A stretch of 64,000 bases of DNA from Protopterus annectens (lineage: Eukaryota; Chordata; Ceratodontiformes; Protopteridae). The translations under genes were made by a program, and so were the position numbers. Numbering within the stretch: position 1 is the stretch's first letter; each line of letters opens with the position of its first letter. Positions 22,023 through 33,121 of the stretch are shown in pieces. The DNA lies in contig NC_056727.1 of assembly GCF_019279795.1 (NCBI RefSeq), positions 1,205,860,327-1,205,924,326 of the forward strand, read 5' to 3'. The notes under the pieces are model-generated. The model was not told the DNA's origin. It was given only the letters and a program-made list of their open reading frames with translations, and ran no database searches.

Positions 22023-22400
22023 TTAGTGTTTGAAAAGATCAGCATAGGTAGAAAAAATAGACTGGGTGAAATCAGAATAGTGGTCTTTTAAGCTAACATG
22101 ACGGACATCCTTGTTAAATGAAAGCAGTCCCATTTTCAAACTGTCTCTGAGCCGTAATAATGGCTGGATGTGCCTCTTGACCACATAAAATAATAAGTTA
22201 TAGCTTCTCCCAGCAGAGTAACATGAAAGCATTACTGAGCCTTTCATGTGAATCTCTTCACCACCATAAGCAGCAAGCTTTTTTCGCACACTTTGCCAAA
22301 TAAAGCCTTTCACCAGCACATACTCTAGCAAATGTTTCTACAAAAATAACATTACACTTTGAGCCAGTATCAACTTAGAGCTCTATGGGTTTGCCATTTA
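22023..22400 (-). pseudogene. gypsy-type pol: aspartic protease region (broken)
   Basis: Reverse translation near 22340-22375 gives VDTGSKCNVIF, a retropepsin active site (Asp-Thr-Gly), just after an in-frame stop. Downstream the 102-codon frame 22331-22023 contains the rest of the protease and the link to RT. The position between gag and RT fits Ty3/gypsy. Confidence 0.65.
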
Positions 22401-22519
22401 TCCGAACAATACAAAATACTTCACATCTTGGCCCATAAGTCTACTGCATTGACTGTTTCACTAAGCACTGGCACACCATCAACATGAAAAGTATGGTCAC
22501 AGCTTTCTAACTGATTAAC

Positions 22520-23115
22520 TCATTTCTTGAAATATTCCCTTTTAATAAAAGAATGTGTGGCTTTTAATTTACAAAATCTCTTGAAATGATTCCATTTATT
22601 ACATTTGTGGCATTGCTGACCAAAAGCTAAGCATTTCTCCCTTTTAAATTCATAATTTCCACAATAATTATGACAGTTGGCAATAAAATTGGGTGTTGGC
22701 CCTTGCTTTGAGTTTGCTGACTCACTCTTATGCTTCACTGAGGCTGTGCGAACTCTGGAACTTGCTAGAAAGCTCTGGGGTTTACCAGTGGGTGTTGCAA
22801 GGGCTACAGTTGCTGCCATGTGCCTGAGGCTGTTTCTTTTAACCACGTGCTCTATGCTATCAACGTGAGCTTTAGAAGTTACTGGAAACACACCTTTCTC
22901 ATTTGTAAGCATATTTGTGTGCTTTTCTGTGAGCTTATATTTCTGAAAAATCTGAATGGCCTTATTCAACATTAAATCACTGTCACGAAACAAAAGCTTT
23001 CTCACAGCATCATCTTTAATACCACACACATCTGTCTTTTATGAACTCATACCTTAAATCACCAAATCTACATGTTTTAGTCTTATTTCTCAAGTCAGTT
23101 ATATATGCTGCAACA
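22520..23115 (-). pseudogene. gypsy-type gag, C-terminal part (duplication unit 1)
   Basis: The 169-codon frame 23029-22520 starts in a gag C-terminal helical region (MCGIKDDAVRKLLFRDSDL, KAIQIFQKYKL) and ends in paired zinc-knuckle-like Cys sets: CHNYCG ... KC, then CHKCNKWNHFKRFC. The knuckles are variants of CX2CX4HX4C, and the first lacks the spacing of an intact knuckle. It would package the element RNA. Upstream gag text (AAYITDLRNKTKTCRFGD) is cut at 23115 by an unrelated segment. Confidence 0.75.
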
Positions 23116-23331
23116 TGGGCGCCGGAACCATAGGGGAGGGGCACTCCCCCACTTTTTCAGCACTTGCAACATCCCGAATAACTCATAACGTGCACAATTG
23201 TATCAGCATGCCGCACGCCTGTTTGAATACAGGATGTTCGCAGGAGGATTTACCATTCGGGCGGGCTTCTTTATTGCAGAAGGATTTATTTCTTCATTCG
23301 AGTGGGCTTCTTTATGGCAGAAGGATTTATT
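23115..23331. mobile_element. ~217-bp foreign segment in gag (second copy at 23846-24062)
   Basis: The segment has higher GC than its surroundings, starts GGGCGCCGGAACCATAGGGG and includes GGGGCACTCCCCCAC. It contains two ~39-bp tandem sub-units ending AGAAGGATTTATT. It interrupts the gag N-terminal text and was copied along with the 731-bp duplication. The end sequence could be from a DNA transposon, but I cannot name it. Confidence 0.5.
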
Positions 23332-23846
23332 ACATTTGTGGCATTGCTGACCAAAAGCTAAGCATTTCTCCCTTTTAAATTCATAATTTCCACAATAATT
23401 ATGACAGTTGGCAATGAAATTGGGTGTTGGCCCTTGCTTTGAGTTTGCTAACTCACTCTTATGCTTCACTGAGGCTGTGCGAACTCTGGAACTTGCTAGA
23501 AAGCTCTGGGGTTTACCAGTGGGTGTTGCAAGGGCTACAGTTGCTGCCATGTGCCTGAGGCTGTTTCTTTTAACCACGTGCTCTATGCTATCAACGTGAG
23601 CTTTAGAAGTTACTGGAAACACACCTTTCTCATTTGTAAGCATATTTGTGTGCTTTTCTGTGAGCTTATATTTCTGAAAAATCTGAATGGCCTTATTCAA
23701 CATTAAATCACTGTCACGAAACAAAAGCTTTCTCACAGCATCATCTTTAATACCACACACATCTGTGTTTTATGAACTCATACCTTAAATCACCAAATCT
23801 ACATGTTTTAGTCTTATTTCTCAAGTCAGTTATATATGCTGCAACA
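23203..23846 (-). pseudogene. gypsy-type gag fragment (duplication unit 2)
   Basis: This repeats the gag frame of unit 1 (frame 23760-23203) almost exactly up to CHKC, after which the frame runs into the foreign segment instead of the second zinc knuckle. Confidence 0.8.
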
Positions 23847-24545
23847 TGGGCGCCGGAACCATAGGGGAGGGGCACTCCCCCACTTTTTCAGCACTTGCAA
23901 CATCCCGAATAACTCATAACATGCACAATTGTATCAGCATGCCGCACGCCTGTTTGAATACAGGATGTTCGCAGGAGGATTTACCATTCGGGCGGGCTTC
24001 TTTATTGCAGAAGGATTTATTTCTTCATTCGAGTGGGCTTCTTTATGGCAGAAGGATTTATTTTCTCCTTTAACTGCATAGGCACAGATTCGGATTCCTT
24101 TGAACCGCTGTTTGAGCTGAAGGTAATTTCTTTATGGCAGCACTCAACTTCCCGTCTTGTATGAGTCAAATTATCATTACAAGATATTGGCAATCTTTTA
24201 GTCTTGATGGTCTTAGTGTCAAACAACTGGCCAACACAAAGCTGAAGGTGTCCTGTGACACTAATCTACCTAGTTCTGCCCAAGCCAAAGTTAACCTGTA
24301 GTGAATACACTTTTTATTTTGAAATTGAAGGGATGCTTGACATAAATAATTTGCATTTTTATATCACAGTTCCTGCTCTTGGCTAGCTTCCTGATGCAAA
24401 GCTACAAGTTACAAAAGTAAGCAACTGAATTGCATACTATAACAGGCTCTACTGTAAGGCTGCAAATGTATGCCTGTGTTCCTCTAATCCATTTTAAACC
24501 AAGACCCATGAAATTAGTAAATGGAAAACTTGTCATTTCTTTTTC

Positions 24546-25453
24546 TGGTACTTTTCCGTTAAACCCCTACCATGCATCTCGCTATAAATAAAGATGCAGT
24601 GGAGTCACTTTCTATTCACAATACTCTCTCTTAAGTTACTGGTTCTGACTCTTAGGATATTACAGAAAGTAAACCTCACAGTACCATTTCTTAGCAGACA
24701 ATTATAAATGTGCTGTATTTTAGCAAATGGAATATACTGAATACCATTTTTTACTTTGAGTTCAGTTTGTTTACACTGAAACAGCTAGACTGAAATTCAT
24801 TTTTTACCTCAAAGGAAGTCATCCTACCTCTGTTTTAATCTGTTTCTGGTTACCTACAGTCTAAGTCTATTTAAAGTCTATCTAAAGAACATAACATTTT
24901 CGGGCACAAGAACACAACAGCAATAACACTCATAATGGTGCTGAACGATATTGTAAAGCACTCACAGGAAAACAAAGAGCAATATATACTGCAGATCTAA
25001 TGCAATAATGTGAATAATGTTAACAGCAGTATAAAACAGACTTTTTCTTATAAAATGTTAATGTAAAGAATGTTGCACAGGAATATCTGCTGTATTTACG
25101 GTGTATTTCAAAGTGTTGAATGGCTGAATTGCTGAAACCCATAGGAAGTGTGCTTTATACAGCTTATTTTAAGGGATGGCACCAGAGATTATTTGTAAGT
25201 ATGAAAGTCAGAGCGTTCACTAGCAGCAGTAGGACCCTCACTGTAACTATCAATTAGTTGGATTTCATTAAGAAAGGGTATTGATATACATTATTATCTG
25301 AAAGTAGAAAAAAATCTCATTACTTTCTGTCTTCTGAAGTTGAGCAGCATTTCTATGTGTACTTAATGTAATGACAAGGAGCATAGTCAAGGCATACAGT
25401 TACTAATTCTTTAGCTTGATGACGCGTGGTAGGGGTTTAACAGAAAAGTACCC
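24546..25453. mobile_element. Possible nonautonomous DNA element with inverted ends
   Basis: GGTACTTTTCCGTTAAACCC and CTACCATGCATC at 24547-24578 are matched in reverse complement at 25421-25452 (29 of 33 positions across the pair). T-rich flanks CTTTTTC on both sides could be a target duplication but are low complexity. There is no transposase. Confidence 0.45.
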
Positions 25454-25536
25454 TTTTTCTTTTGTTTTCTTTACTCATTCCCTGCTACTTGCTGAGATTA
25501 TAAGCAGTAAAGTGAACTGAATTTTGACTGACAGGG

Positions 25537-25537
<1 letters not shown>

Positions 25538-25613
<76 letters not shown>
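25538..25613. repeat. (TG)n microsatellite
   Basis: About 38 uninterrupted TG units. Open frames of Cys-Val or Thr-His repeats across it are artefacts. Confidence 0.97.
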
Positions 25614-25616
<3 letters not shown>

Positions 25617-25797
25617 ATGCCCCCAACAGGATACATATGGTGGCTAGAGGTACACAGGCTAAAACTCTGCACCTTGGGTGCAGGTAAAAAGAGCCTAAAG
25701 TCCCTAGCCACCATCACTTGTGAATGTATGCCTCACATTTTTGTTTTGTTCTGTTCCTCATTAAATCTCTGGTTTTCAGGATCAGTAAAACAAAACC

Positions 25798-26165
25798 TTT
25801 TATGCTAGCAATTTTCAAAGTTTATAAGATCAGTATTTGAAATGTGTCTGTATTTCGGGGCTGTATTCCCCCATTATTGGCTTTGTTCTGTATTTTTGTG
25901 CTAGGAGGTTGAGAGCTATGGTGATAAGTTAGAAGTAAATTCACTAAATGATAGCCATTTAAGTTTGTCTTCTTGTCTTTTAGGAAACTGCTGATTTAGC
26001 TTAGTGGTATGTTGCTCTGACTGTAGTGCACAGGGTTCTGGGTTGAAGACTTGGCAGTGAAATGTACAGTGGTAACATAACATTTTATGCAAGCAACTTT
26101 CTAAAATTATATAAGCAATGTTTAAAGTGTGTCCCTGGTATTTGGCCTCCCCCCCCCAATTGAAA
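25798..26165 (+). mobile_element. Two diverged SINE-like units, one with tRNA-like head
   Basis: TTTTATGCTAGCAATTTTC ... GAAATGTGTCTGTATTTCGG (25799-25860) is echoed by TTTTATGCAAGCAACTTTC ... AAAGTGTGTCCCTGGTATTTGG (26084-26146), about 288 bases apart. Before the second, 25993-26065 resembles a tRNA (TTAGCTTAGTGGTATG as A-box region, GGGTTCTGGGTTGAAGAC as B-box region). Tentative. Confidence 0.35.
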
Positions 26166-26222
26166 ATAAGTGCAAGAAGCTGTGCAACATGCCTATGGCT
26201 TACACTACTGTGATTCTGTATT

Positions 26223-26224
<2 letters not shown>

Positions 26225-26279
<55 letters not shown>
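26225..26279. repeat. (TA)n microsatellite
   Basis: About 27 TA units. Confidence 0.95.
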
Positions 26280-26282
<3 letters not shown>

Positions 26283-28064
26283 GTAGAAGTAGACTGTTAT
26301 CATGGAAATGTTCTGAATAGGGCAGTTTTGTCGTTAAGGATGCATGCATTTTGCTTCATTGCCTACTGGAAAAATGCTCAAACAATAAATTTAAAATGCA
26401 CTCTAACGTAAGTCTAACAAGTGTGCTGTATTATACAAGGAATATAATTTAATAAAGTCAGGAAGATGTATCAAAGAACGCATGCATGTTTCTTCTTTTT
26501 TGTGTGCAAGGGGCCTCTAATTTGAAAACAGCTCAAAGGTAACCTTTATCCACCACTGGCCAGATGCATTTTCTTTGGATGTGGTGTGGGTTTTAATACT
26601 GATTTAATGAATGTGAGTTTCAAGGGCAGAGAAGTTTAATTCCAAGTCTATTTTCATTGTGAGACAGTATTGCTTTGTTTAGCAGATATCTGTTAGTGTT
26701 TGTGCATTGTGCTATAAATTGTAAAAAAATAAAATCAAGAAATGCAACTTTGATTTAAGGATGGGCAATAGAAAATATACTCCACTAATGGATAGAGGCA
26801 GTTCTTAAATGCTGCATCCCTTATATGGGTCCCCTCAAATTATCTATGGAATGATCACAGTTAGGGCTAATATACAATTATTAGCCACGGGATAGGTAAG
26901 ACCAATCAGAAAATGTTAATTCAAGAATCAAGCCCCAAAAGGGAATTGGCTAAGCTTAAAAAGTCCTCCAAGTGAACCTATGTTGTGGGAGTAAATAGTT
27001 ATAAAAAATTGCCCTTTTTAGATCACTAAGTGCCCCTCTCACCCTCTGTCCCCCCCCCCAGTCTTTAACAGCTTCTGGTGCCTATTTGCTGCAAAAGTTT
27101 CACCAGGCTTTTAATCCCTTGTGTAAAATAAGTGCCTCCCCATTGTAATGTTTATCTGGGGGTTACACATTACTCTAAATTTATGTTTTAAGTACTCAGG
27201 GTACTCCCTTTGCTCAGCTGGTACAACAATATGATGGTTTCCCCCTCTCCAGCAAAGATAGCAGGTGCATGCACAAATGAACTTTACCTTTCAATGGCTT
27301 CTGTCCCAGGTAAATTAAGTAGAATAAATGCCTTTGTACGGTCATCCTTATCAGAAAATGCAGCCTGTATGAAAATGTTGTACTCTTGCTCAAACACTCT
27401 CCAGTTCTCTGTAATATTAGTATCAAACACAAGTGGCCCTGGTTTTCAAAATCTTTCAGCCATGCCAACAAAGTATGTGTGTTTGTGCAGACACTGAAAA
27501 TATGGCCCTTGTAATCATGTATGAACAAGTTGTCTCTCTGCAGCTTGTAATAACATTCAAATCCACAATAAACTCTTTGAAATCCTGTACTTTGCGAAAC
27601 GTGCTCTGAAATGGCTGTATTTGCAAAATAACTTTACTGTAACACTGCACAAACATGTGAACACTTCATACCCTTCTGGTAACTTGGATAGCTTTAATAC
27701 AAAAAATACGTGCTTAGTGAAAAATGCAGTCGTTTCCCTTTATTTTATTCGTTTTACTCGTTTTATGCAATTCAGACTTTATTTCAAACATTTTCCTTAC
27801 TAATTCAAATATTTATATCAATATCAGACATTTTGATTTATTCAAATATCATTTAGAGCATTCTGTATGCTTCATTTCATATTTTGTGAGTAAGAAATAG
27901 TTTAAGCAAGTTTTAACATCTGAAATTCATTTCTGACCTGTTTTGCGAATTATACGTGCAGCAGGGATGTTTCACTCCTGTATATTCCTCCAACAGTAAC
28001 AAGATGCCTCTCGAATTCAAAGTGAAGAAATTGGAGCTCTTTCTGACCACAAGTCATTTTAGAC

Positions 28065-28082
28065 ATGCCTCTTCTGACACCA
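28065..28082 (-). promoter_or_regulatory. Primer binding site, tRNA-Leu type
   Basis: On the minus strand TGGTGTCAGAAGAGGCAT follows directly after the 5' LTR end GAGTGACA. TGGTGTCAGAAG is the complement of a tRNA 3' end of the Leu type used by several vertebrate LTR elements. Confidence 0.65.
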
Positions 28083-28324
28083 TGTCACTCGGCTTGGGGC
28101 AGTTCATTTAGATGCTTTTTTTATACAGAAACACATCGGAATGGATAGCAGCATCATCAACATAAATTAACTGATTAACAGACAGACCTTACATACATAC
28201 ATACATGCTTACATCTCAATAGCTTGCTACAAAATGGCAGTCAGGCTTGCATGTGCTCAGTATTTATACACTTGTGCAAGCCCTTGGATAGCTTCTTAAA
28301 GACACATACACACATTGTTCTACA
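28083..28324 (-). repeat. 5' LTR of the gypsy-type element
   Basis: The 242-bp LTR has TG/CA ends (plus: TGTCACTCGG ... GTTCTACA). It aligns with 19204-19464 apart from one ~20-bp gap and scattered substitutions. Confidence 0.85.
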
Positions 28325-28425
28325 AGGGGCATCGGTTGCTGATTTGTATAAACATGGGCTAAACTCTTGGCTAGGCTTATAAGGGCCTCAAGGCTAATAG
28401 CTTAGTAACTTTCTATGATCCTTAA
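28325..28425 (+). mobile_element. CR1-like LINE copy 2, 3' UTR (right half)
   Basis: The sequence resumes the LINE interrupted at 19203: AACATGGGCTAAACTCTTGG, then CTAGGCTTATAAGGGCCTC and the tail CTATGATCCTTA. The same order is seen in the uninterrupted copy at 39115-39212. Confidence 0.85.
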
Positions 28426-31400
28426 CCTGTCTTTGTGAATCTTCATTTAAGTTAGACAGAGTCCAAACTGTTAACCCTGCCTATTTTTCTTCCCTATCTC
28501 TGTATGCTGTAATGGTAAAATTACACTGTCTGTTGCCTATGTTTTTTACCTTATGAACTGGTCCCTTATTGTATCATGATGTCTCTCTCTTATAGCAAAT
28601 TAAACCTTTTCCTGTTATCCATTGATTTAAATCTTTAAACATTGTACTATTTAATCTATTTTCTTTTTTATTGTATAGCCTATCAAGCATTGTGACTATT
28701 TTCTGAAGATTAACTGAAATCGGCACTAAAGGGATAGCTTCATAAATGGTCTTGAAGCATAATTACCATATACTGTAGTACCCGGTGTCTGTAAATTCTC
28801 ATCTAGATTTTTTAATAACGCTATTTACCTTTTTTATCTTTTATCTGCTGTAACAGATGTCTGCCTCCTAAATTTATATCTGAAATATTCTATGAACATT
28901 TATGAGCTATAATAGTTTACTAAAACTTATGCTTTCTGTATTTCAGGTGTATATATTTGCATTTTCTGTTAGTGTCCTTTTAACTTTCTGATTAATGTAC
29001 AATAATTATGAAATGCACACTGTAATTAAGCCTGCCTGTTATGCCTTGAGTATATTGAATAACTATTACTATCTATTCTTTAGATAACTTATGTTAATAA
29101 GCCTGTAATAAATAATTCTGTCACTTTACCCTTGACTAATGATCAAATAATGTAATTCTGTCACTTTACCCTTAAAACTAATAATGGCTGAATAATGTGA
29201 ATGAAGATATAGTAGAAATGTATAATGTAATAAGCCTGTTACAAATAATTCTGTCACTTTACCCTTAAGACTAACTGAATAATATGAAGTAACTGAGTAT
29301 TAATGTTATATTCTGAAATTTGATTGAAATGTACTGTACTGAACAGATAACTGAGTGTGAATATCATATTCTGAATCTTGACTAAAATTTGATGCATATT
29401 TATACTGAATTTTTAAAATAGCAGGAATACCTTTCCTGCCAGTGTTACATGAACACAGATAAAAAAATAAATTGAAATCTGTTAATGTTATATTCTGGAG
29501 ACTAAACTATTAATACCTTTTTGTCAGTATTGTCTGAACATAGATAAAAATGTGAACACTAGTCTGTTATATAACTGTCTGAAAACATACAAACTTTCTT
29601 TAATTCATACAGTTTAACTGTAAACAAACATTGAAGAAATAATTGAAACACATAGACAGTTGACTTCTGTACCACAGCTGTTGCCAAATTTTATTCTGCA
29701 TTATCCCAGTCACTGATGAGGTATTAGAAGGTCTGCTTTAATGTCCATGTGTCATTTTTATAGTTAGGCCTTTTAAACCTCTCCTTTTCATCTCTTGTGC
29801 AAGGCTGGGTGGCTAAAGTTCTTGATTATATTCAGTATCAGGTCCTTAAAATAACATTTGCAACTTTAACAATTATACACTGATAGCACTGCTTGTTGCC
29901 CTGACTTTATTTACATTTTTCTGCATGAAATAATCATATGCTGCTAATAAACTCTTGCAAGTGTGTAGTGACATGGAAATGCTCTAACTTTATTATTAAA
30001 TCAAACTGAAACCTCAGTGACATTGTTTTCCTATCATAACCTCAAATGAAAATAAAGTAGTAATCTAACACTGTGCATTTCTGCACCTATATAAAATTAA
30101 TCTTAACTGTTGAACTTTTTACATTTACTCAGATTCTAGCATACTGTTCTATGAGTGAAACTCCACCTGCTATCTTACCATAGCCATTTCTTTAGTTGAC
30201 ATAATTTAACTGTTCAGTACTACTGAATGCTGCAAGAATTTATCATTACTGTGTACAATTTTCTTGGATAAATAGTAAGAACTATAACTGCATAAACTTA
30301 TTAAATTTATTTTTTTACCATGCTGCCTAATGGCATGCAGTACTGTCGTTAATTCAGCTTGCTTAGCTGGCTGTAATCTGATCTGGCATGCTTGGTAAAC
30401 GGCAATTTCTGTATGAAATATATGCAATCTTAAACTGTTACATAGGCACATATTACCAGATTTAAACTGACCTGATTATGGAAGTTTACTTGCTTGTCTT
30501 TTATACAAATATGTGAAGTTTCTTTATCTAGAAGTTTACTTGTATGTCCTTTATACAAGTACATGAAGTTTCTTTATATAGTATACACATTTATTTCTAG
30601 AGTTGGACTGATCTAATTCTGGAACTTCACTTGTATGCCCTTTATAACATGAGAGTTGAACCTTTTATTTTACATTCTGCAAACTAACAAAGCATTATTT
30701 ACACATTTATTGCTAGAGTCAAACTGATCTAATTCTGGAACTTTACTTATCTGCCCTTTTTACAAGTTTAGCAATATTTGTGAATGATTTTTGTCTCTGT
30801 ATTAAGATATTATATATGCATTGCAACACTTTAATGCAAAGCTCTTAACAATGACTGCTAAACAAAACAATAACATAAAAAAATCATTTGCCAAATCTGT
30901 AACTGTAAACCCTTTATTCTGCAAATTAACTTGGCTGTCACTTCTGGTATACCCTACACAACATAGATGCATATGGTTACCCTTTTTTTTCTAACTGACC
31001 ACACCCACTATGGCTTTCTGAGCACTTTAGCTGTGTCAGCTGAATTATAATTTATTTTATCTTTAACCCGTAAATCTGTATGTTCCTGTTGTAACACATT
31101 TTTCAAATTCTGTACATTTGCAAAAACCTTGTTACTGAAGTCTAAAACAACATATAACTCTAATGACATGTCCATACCTAGTACAGAGCTGTTACACTTC
31201 AAACTGTTAGCTGCTGTAATCTTTGACCCTTTAAATCCTGACAAAACTGCATTCATGTCCTCTAATAAAGATGTATTTATAACTGAAGATGATTTGTCTG
31301 TATTAATTAGTACATTATTCCATATTTTTCTGTAAACAATGAAATATATTTATTTTTTTTAGCCTTAAACAATGACAGATAAATACTCTGGATTGGTGCT

Positions 31401-32624
31401 GGACTGCCACACCCTTTACAGATAAGCTAAAAATGTTTTTCATAGAACTAATCTGTATATCATTTACTTTATCAGATTGGTCAAAATCTGCACTCTTACC
31501 CCCCCCCCCCCTCAGTGCAATATTTGCACTGGCTTGTACACTGATTGTGTTTTTGTCTGTATACACATTCTGCAAATAATGAGATGCAGTGTACTTTTCT
31601 GATTTAAGCCTTTTGCTTCTGGAATGATATAACATTTCTGAACTAATAACCTTTAACTTTAAAAAAAGCATTTCTGGAACACAGTTTTTTAGACTGCTTT
31701 ACCTAATTTTTAACTTTGAACCAAGCATTTACTGAGGTTTTAACTGTAGAAGCATTACTTGACATGTTTATACAAGAGGTATGCAAATGACTTTTTCTGA
31801 TGAATTTAAACTTTTATGAGCTGTTAGCTAAAACATGCATATAAAGTCTTACATAACTTTATGATTCTGGAAGAATGTGTTCTGTCATCTGCATCTTTTT
31901 AACCATTTTTTACTTCTTGGCTGTGTGACATAACACTGGAAACTTGAACGTTTGTAACTGGCTAATCTATTTTATGTTCTGAAGGAGCACTGCTGAAGTT
32001 CATTGATTTAGTGCTGGTCTGTTGAAGTACTTTTAAGGCTTTTTCTGAAGTAAACACTGGTGTTATGCAGTTTGTTTAACAGCTGCAATTACTGTATGTA
32101 GAGGTCGTCTGCTCTGGCTGTATTCTTTATGAAGTTTATTAGTGGTGTCTTACCGAAAGGCCTGCTGTGTAAGCAGTAACCATAGTGCTGTCGTAAAGGA
32201 CATTATTCTGTATGGAGTTCACAGTCTCCCATCTGGAAAAGCACTGGTGTGCTGCTGAAAATCTGTTATGAAACATTTGGTGTAGTTACTGATAGACTGG
32301 AAAAAAAGTGTTAAGCTGACTGCTGCACTTGAAATTGTACTTGAAAGGGTTACTCACTACAGCTGTGTCTGTTGAAATTTAAAGAAATATCAAATGAACA
32401 CTACCTGTATTGTGACTGCTGATAAGGTTGCTTTGAAGGAAACACTTTTTCTGTAGATCTTCTATAGAACACACGAAGTTGAATGAAACACTGCTCTTCT
32501 ATAGATTTCTCTGTAGAACACACTTAGTCTGACTGCTGATTCAAGATTGCTATGGGGTTTTCAGACTTACTTTAACTGTTTTACCCCATTCATAGTGGCT
32601 CTCCATTGAAAGAATTGACAAGAT
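28426..32624. other. 4.2-kb T-rich non-coding tract with cryptic internal repeats
   Basis: No coding resemblance is seen. The words ATTCTGTCACTTTACCCTT recur three times between 29114 and 29270. The motif AGTTTACTTGTATGTCCTTT, with a following ATACAAGTACATGAAGTTTC, recurs in four variants between 30480 and 30770. A C run is at about 31500-31512. Strand composition is strongly biased (T over A, few G). It could be the interior of the element whose ends are the ~490-bp direct repeats, as its right edge joins 32625. Confidence 0.45.
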
Positions 32625-33121
32625 TGTAGTATACTGGGATTAACTGGAAACAACTGAGATGGGAGTGGAATGAAAGTCTTTATCTGTTAATTACCCACAT
32701 TTATGCTGAACAGGTCAAAGGCTGTCCTTTATGGGCCAAGTCTTTTGTACTTTTCAGAATGAATTCTGCAAACACTGTAGTTCAGTTAATAAGGCTTTAT
32801 TAGATGTTTACAATATCTGAATACTATCTTCATTAACAGTGCTGATAAACAATAAGTCAGTAGAAATGCTGGAATGTTGGTTAGTAATGAGTGCTGCTAA
32901 ATATATCCAAAAGGTTCTGCATGTATATTCTGATTCTCTTGAATAATATAAACTGAAACAGTCTTTATTTGACCTTTCTTCTGTACTCAGGCTTGTGTGC
33001 CTGTACTGCAGTCCAAAAGCCAACTCATAAATTAAAATGTTGTATATTTAATCTTTTCTGAATGTCAGTCTGAACTAACTGACTTCACTAACTGTATCTG
33101 AAGTATATTTTAATAATACCA
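32625..33121 (+). repeat. ~490-bp direct repeat, right copy (possible LTR)
   Basis: See 16781-17274 for shared landmarks. The right edge is cut by a CR1-like LINE that begins at 33121, so the true end of this copy is unknown. Confidence 0.65.

Larger units (their letters stand above)
22601..24062. repeat. 731-bp tandem duplication inside gag
   Basis: Unit 1 is 22601-23331 and unit 2 is 23332-24062. They differ at only about four or five positions seen by eye (for example A/G at 22685/23416 and C/G in TCTGTCTTT/TCTGTGTTT near 23035/23766). Both junctions carry ATTTATT, so the duplication may have arisen at microhomology. It is much younger than the LTR divergence. Confidence 0.9.
24063..28064. 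other. Non-coding leader of the gypsy-type element with nested insertions
   Basis: About 4 kb between gag and PBS has no coding resemblance. It contains an inverted-repeat-bounded block (24546-25453), a (TG)n and a (TA)n microsatellite, two diverged SINE-like copies (25798-26165) and C runs near 26151 and 27051. The N-terminal half of gag was not found and may have been lost. Confidence 0.55.
19199..28329 (-). mobile_element. Ty3/gypsy-type LTR retrotransposon inserted in CR1-like LINE
   Basis: The element proper is 19204-28324 (9.1 kb), flanked by the 5-bp target duplication AGGGG (19199-19203 and 28325-28329). On the minus strand the order is 5' LTR, PBS, a long non-coding leader with extra insertions, gag, protease, RT, RNase H, integrase, PPT, 3' LTR. 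That order is the Ty3/gypsy one. All coding parts carry stops or frameshifts. The two LTRs are about 90 percent identical by eye, so the insertion is old. No envelope-like frame was seen. Confidence 0.88.

Noticed and set aside
22677..23599. Plus-strand frames duplicated at 22677-22868 and 23408-23599 as a small gene pair
   Set aside because: They are antisense shadows of the duplicated gag segment.
25475..25808. Frames made of Cys-Val or Thr-His repeats
   Set aside because: Direct translation of a (TG)n microsatellite; the same applies to Ile-Tyr frames at 8363-8554 and 26129-26320.
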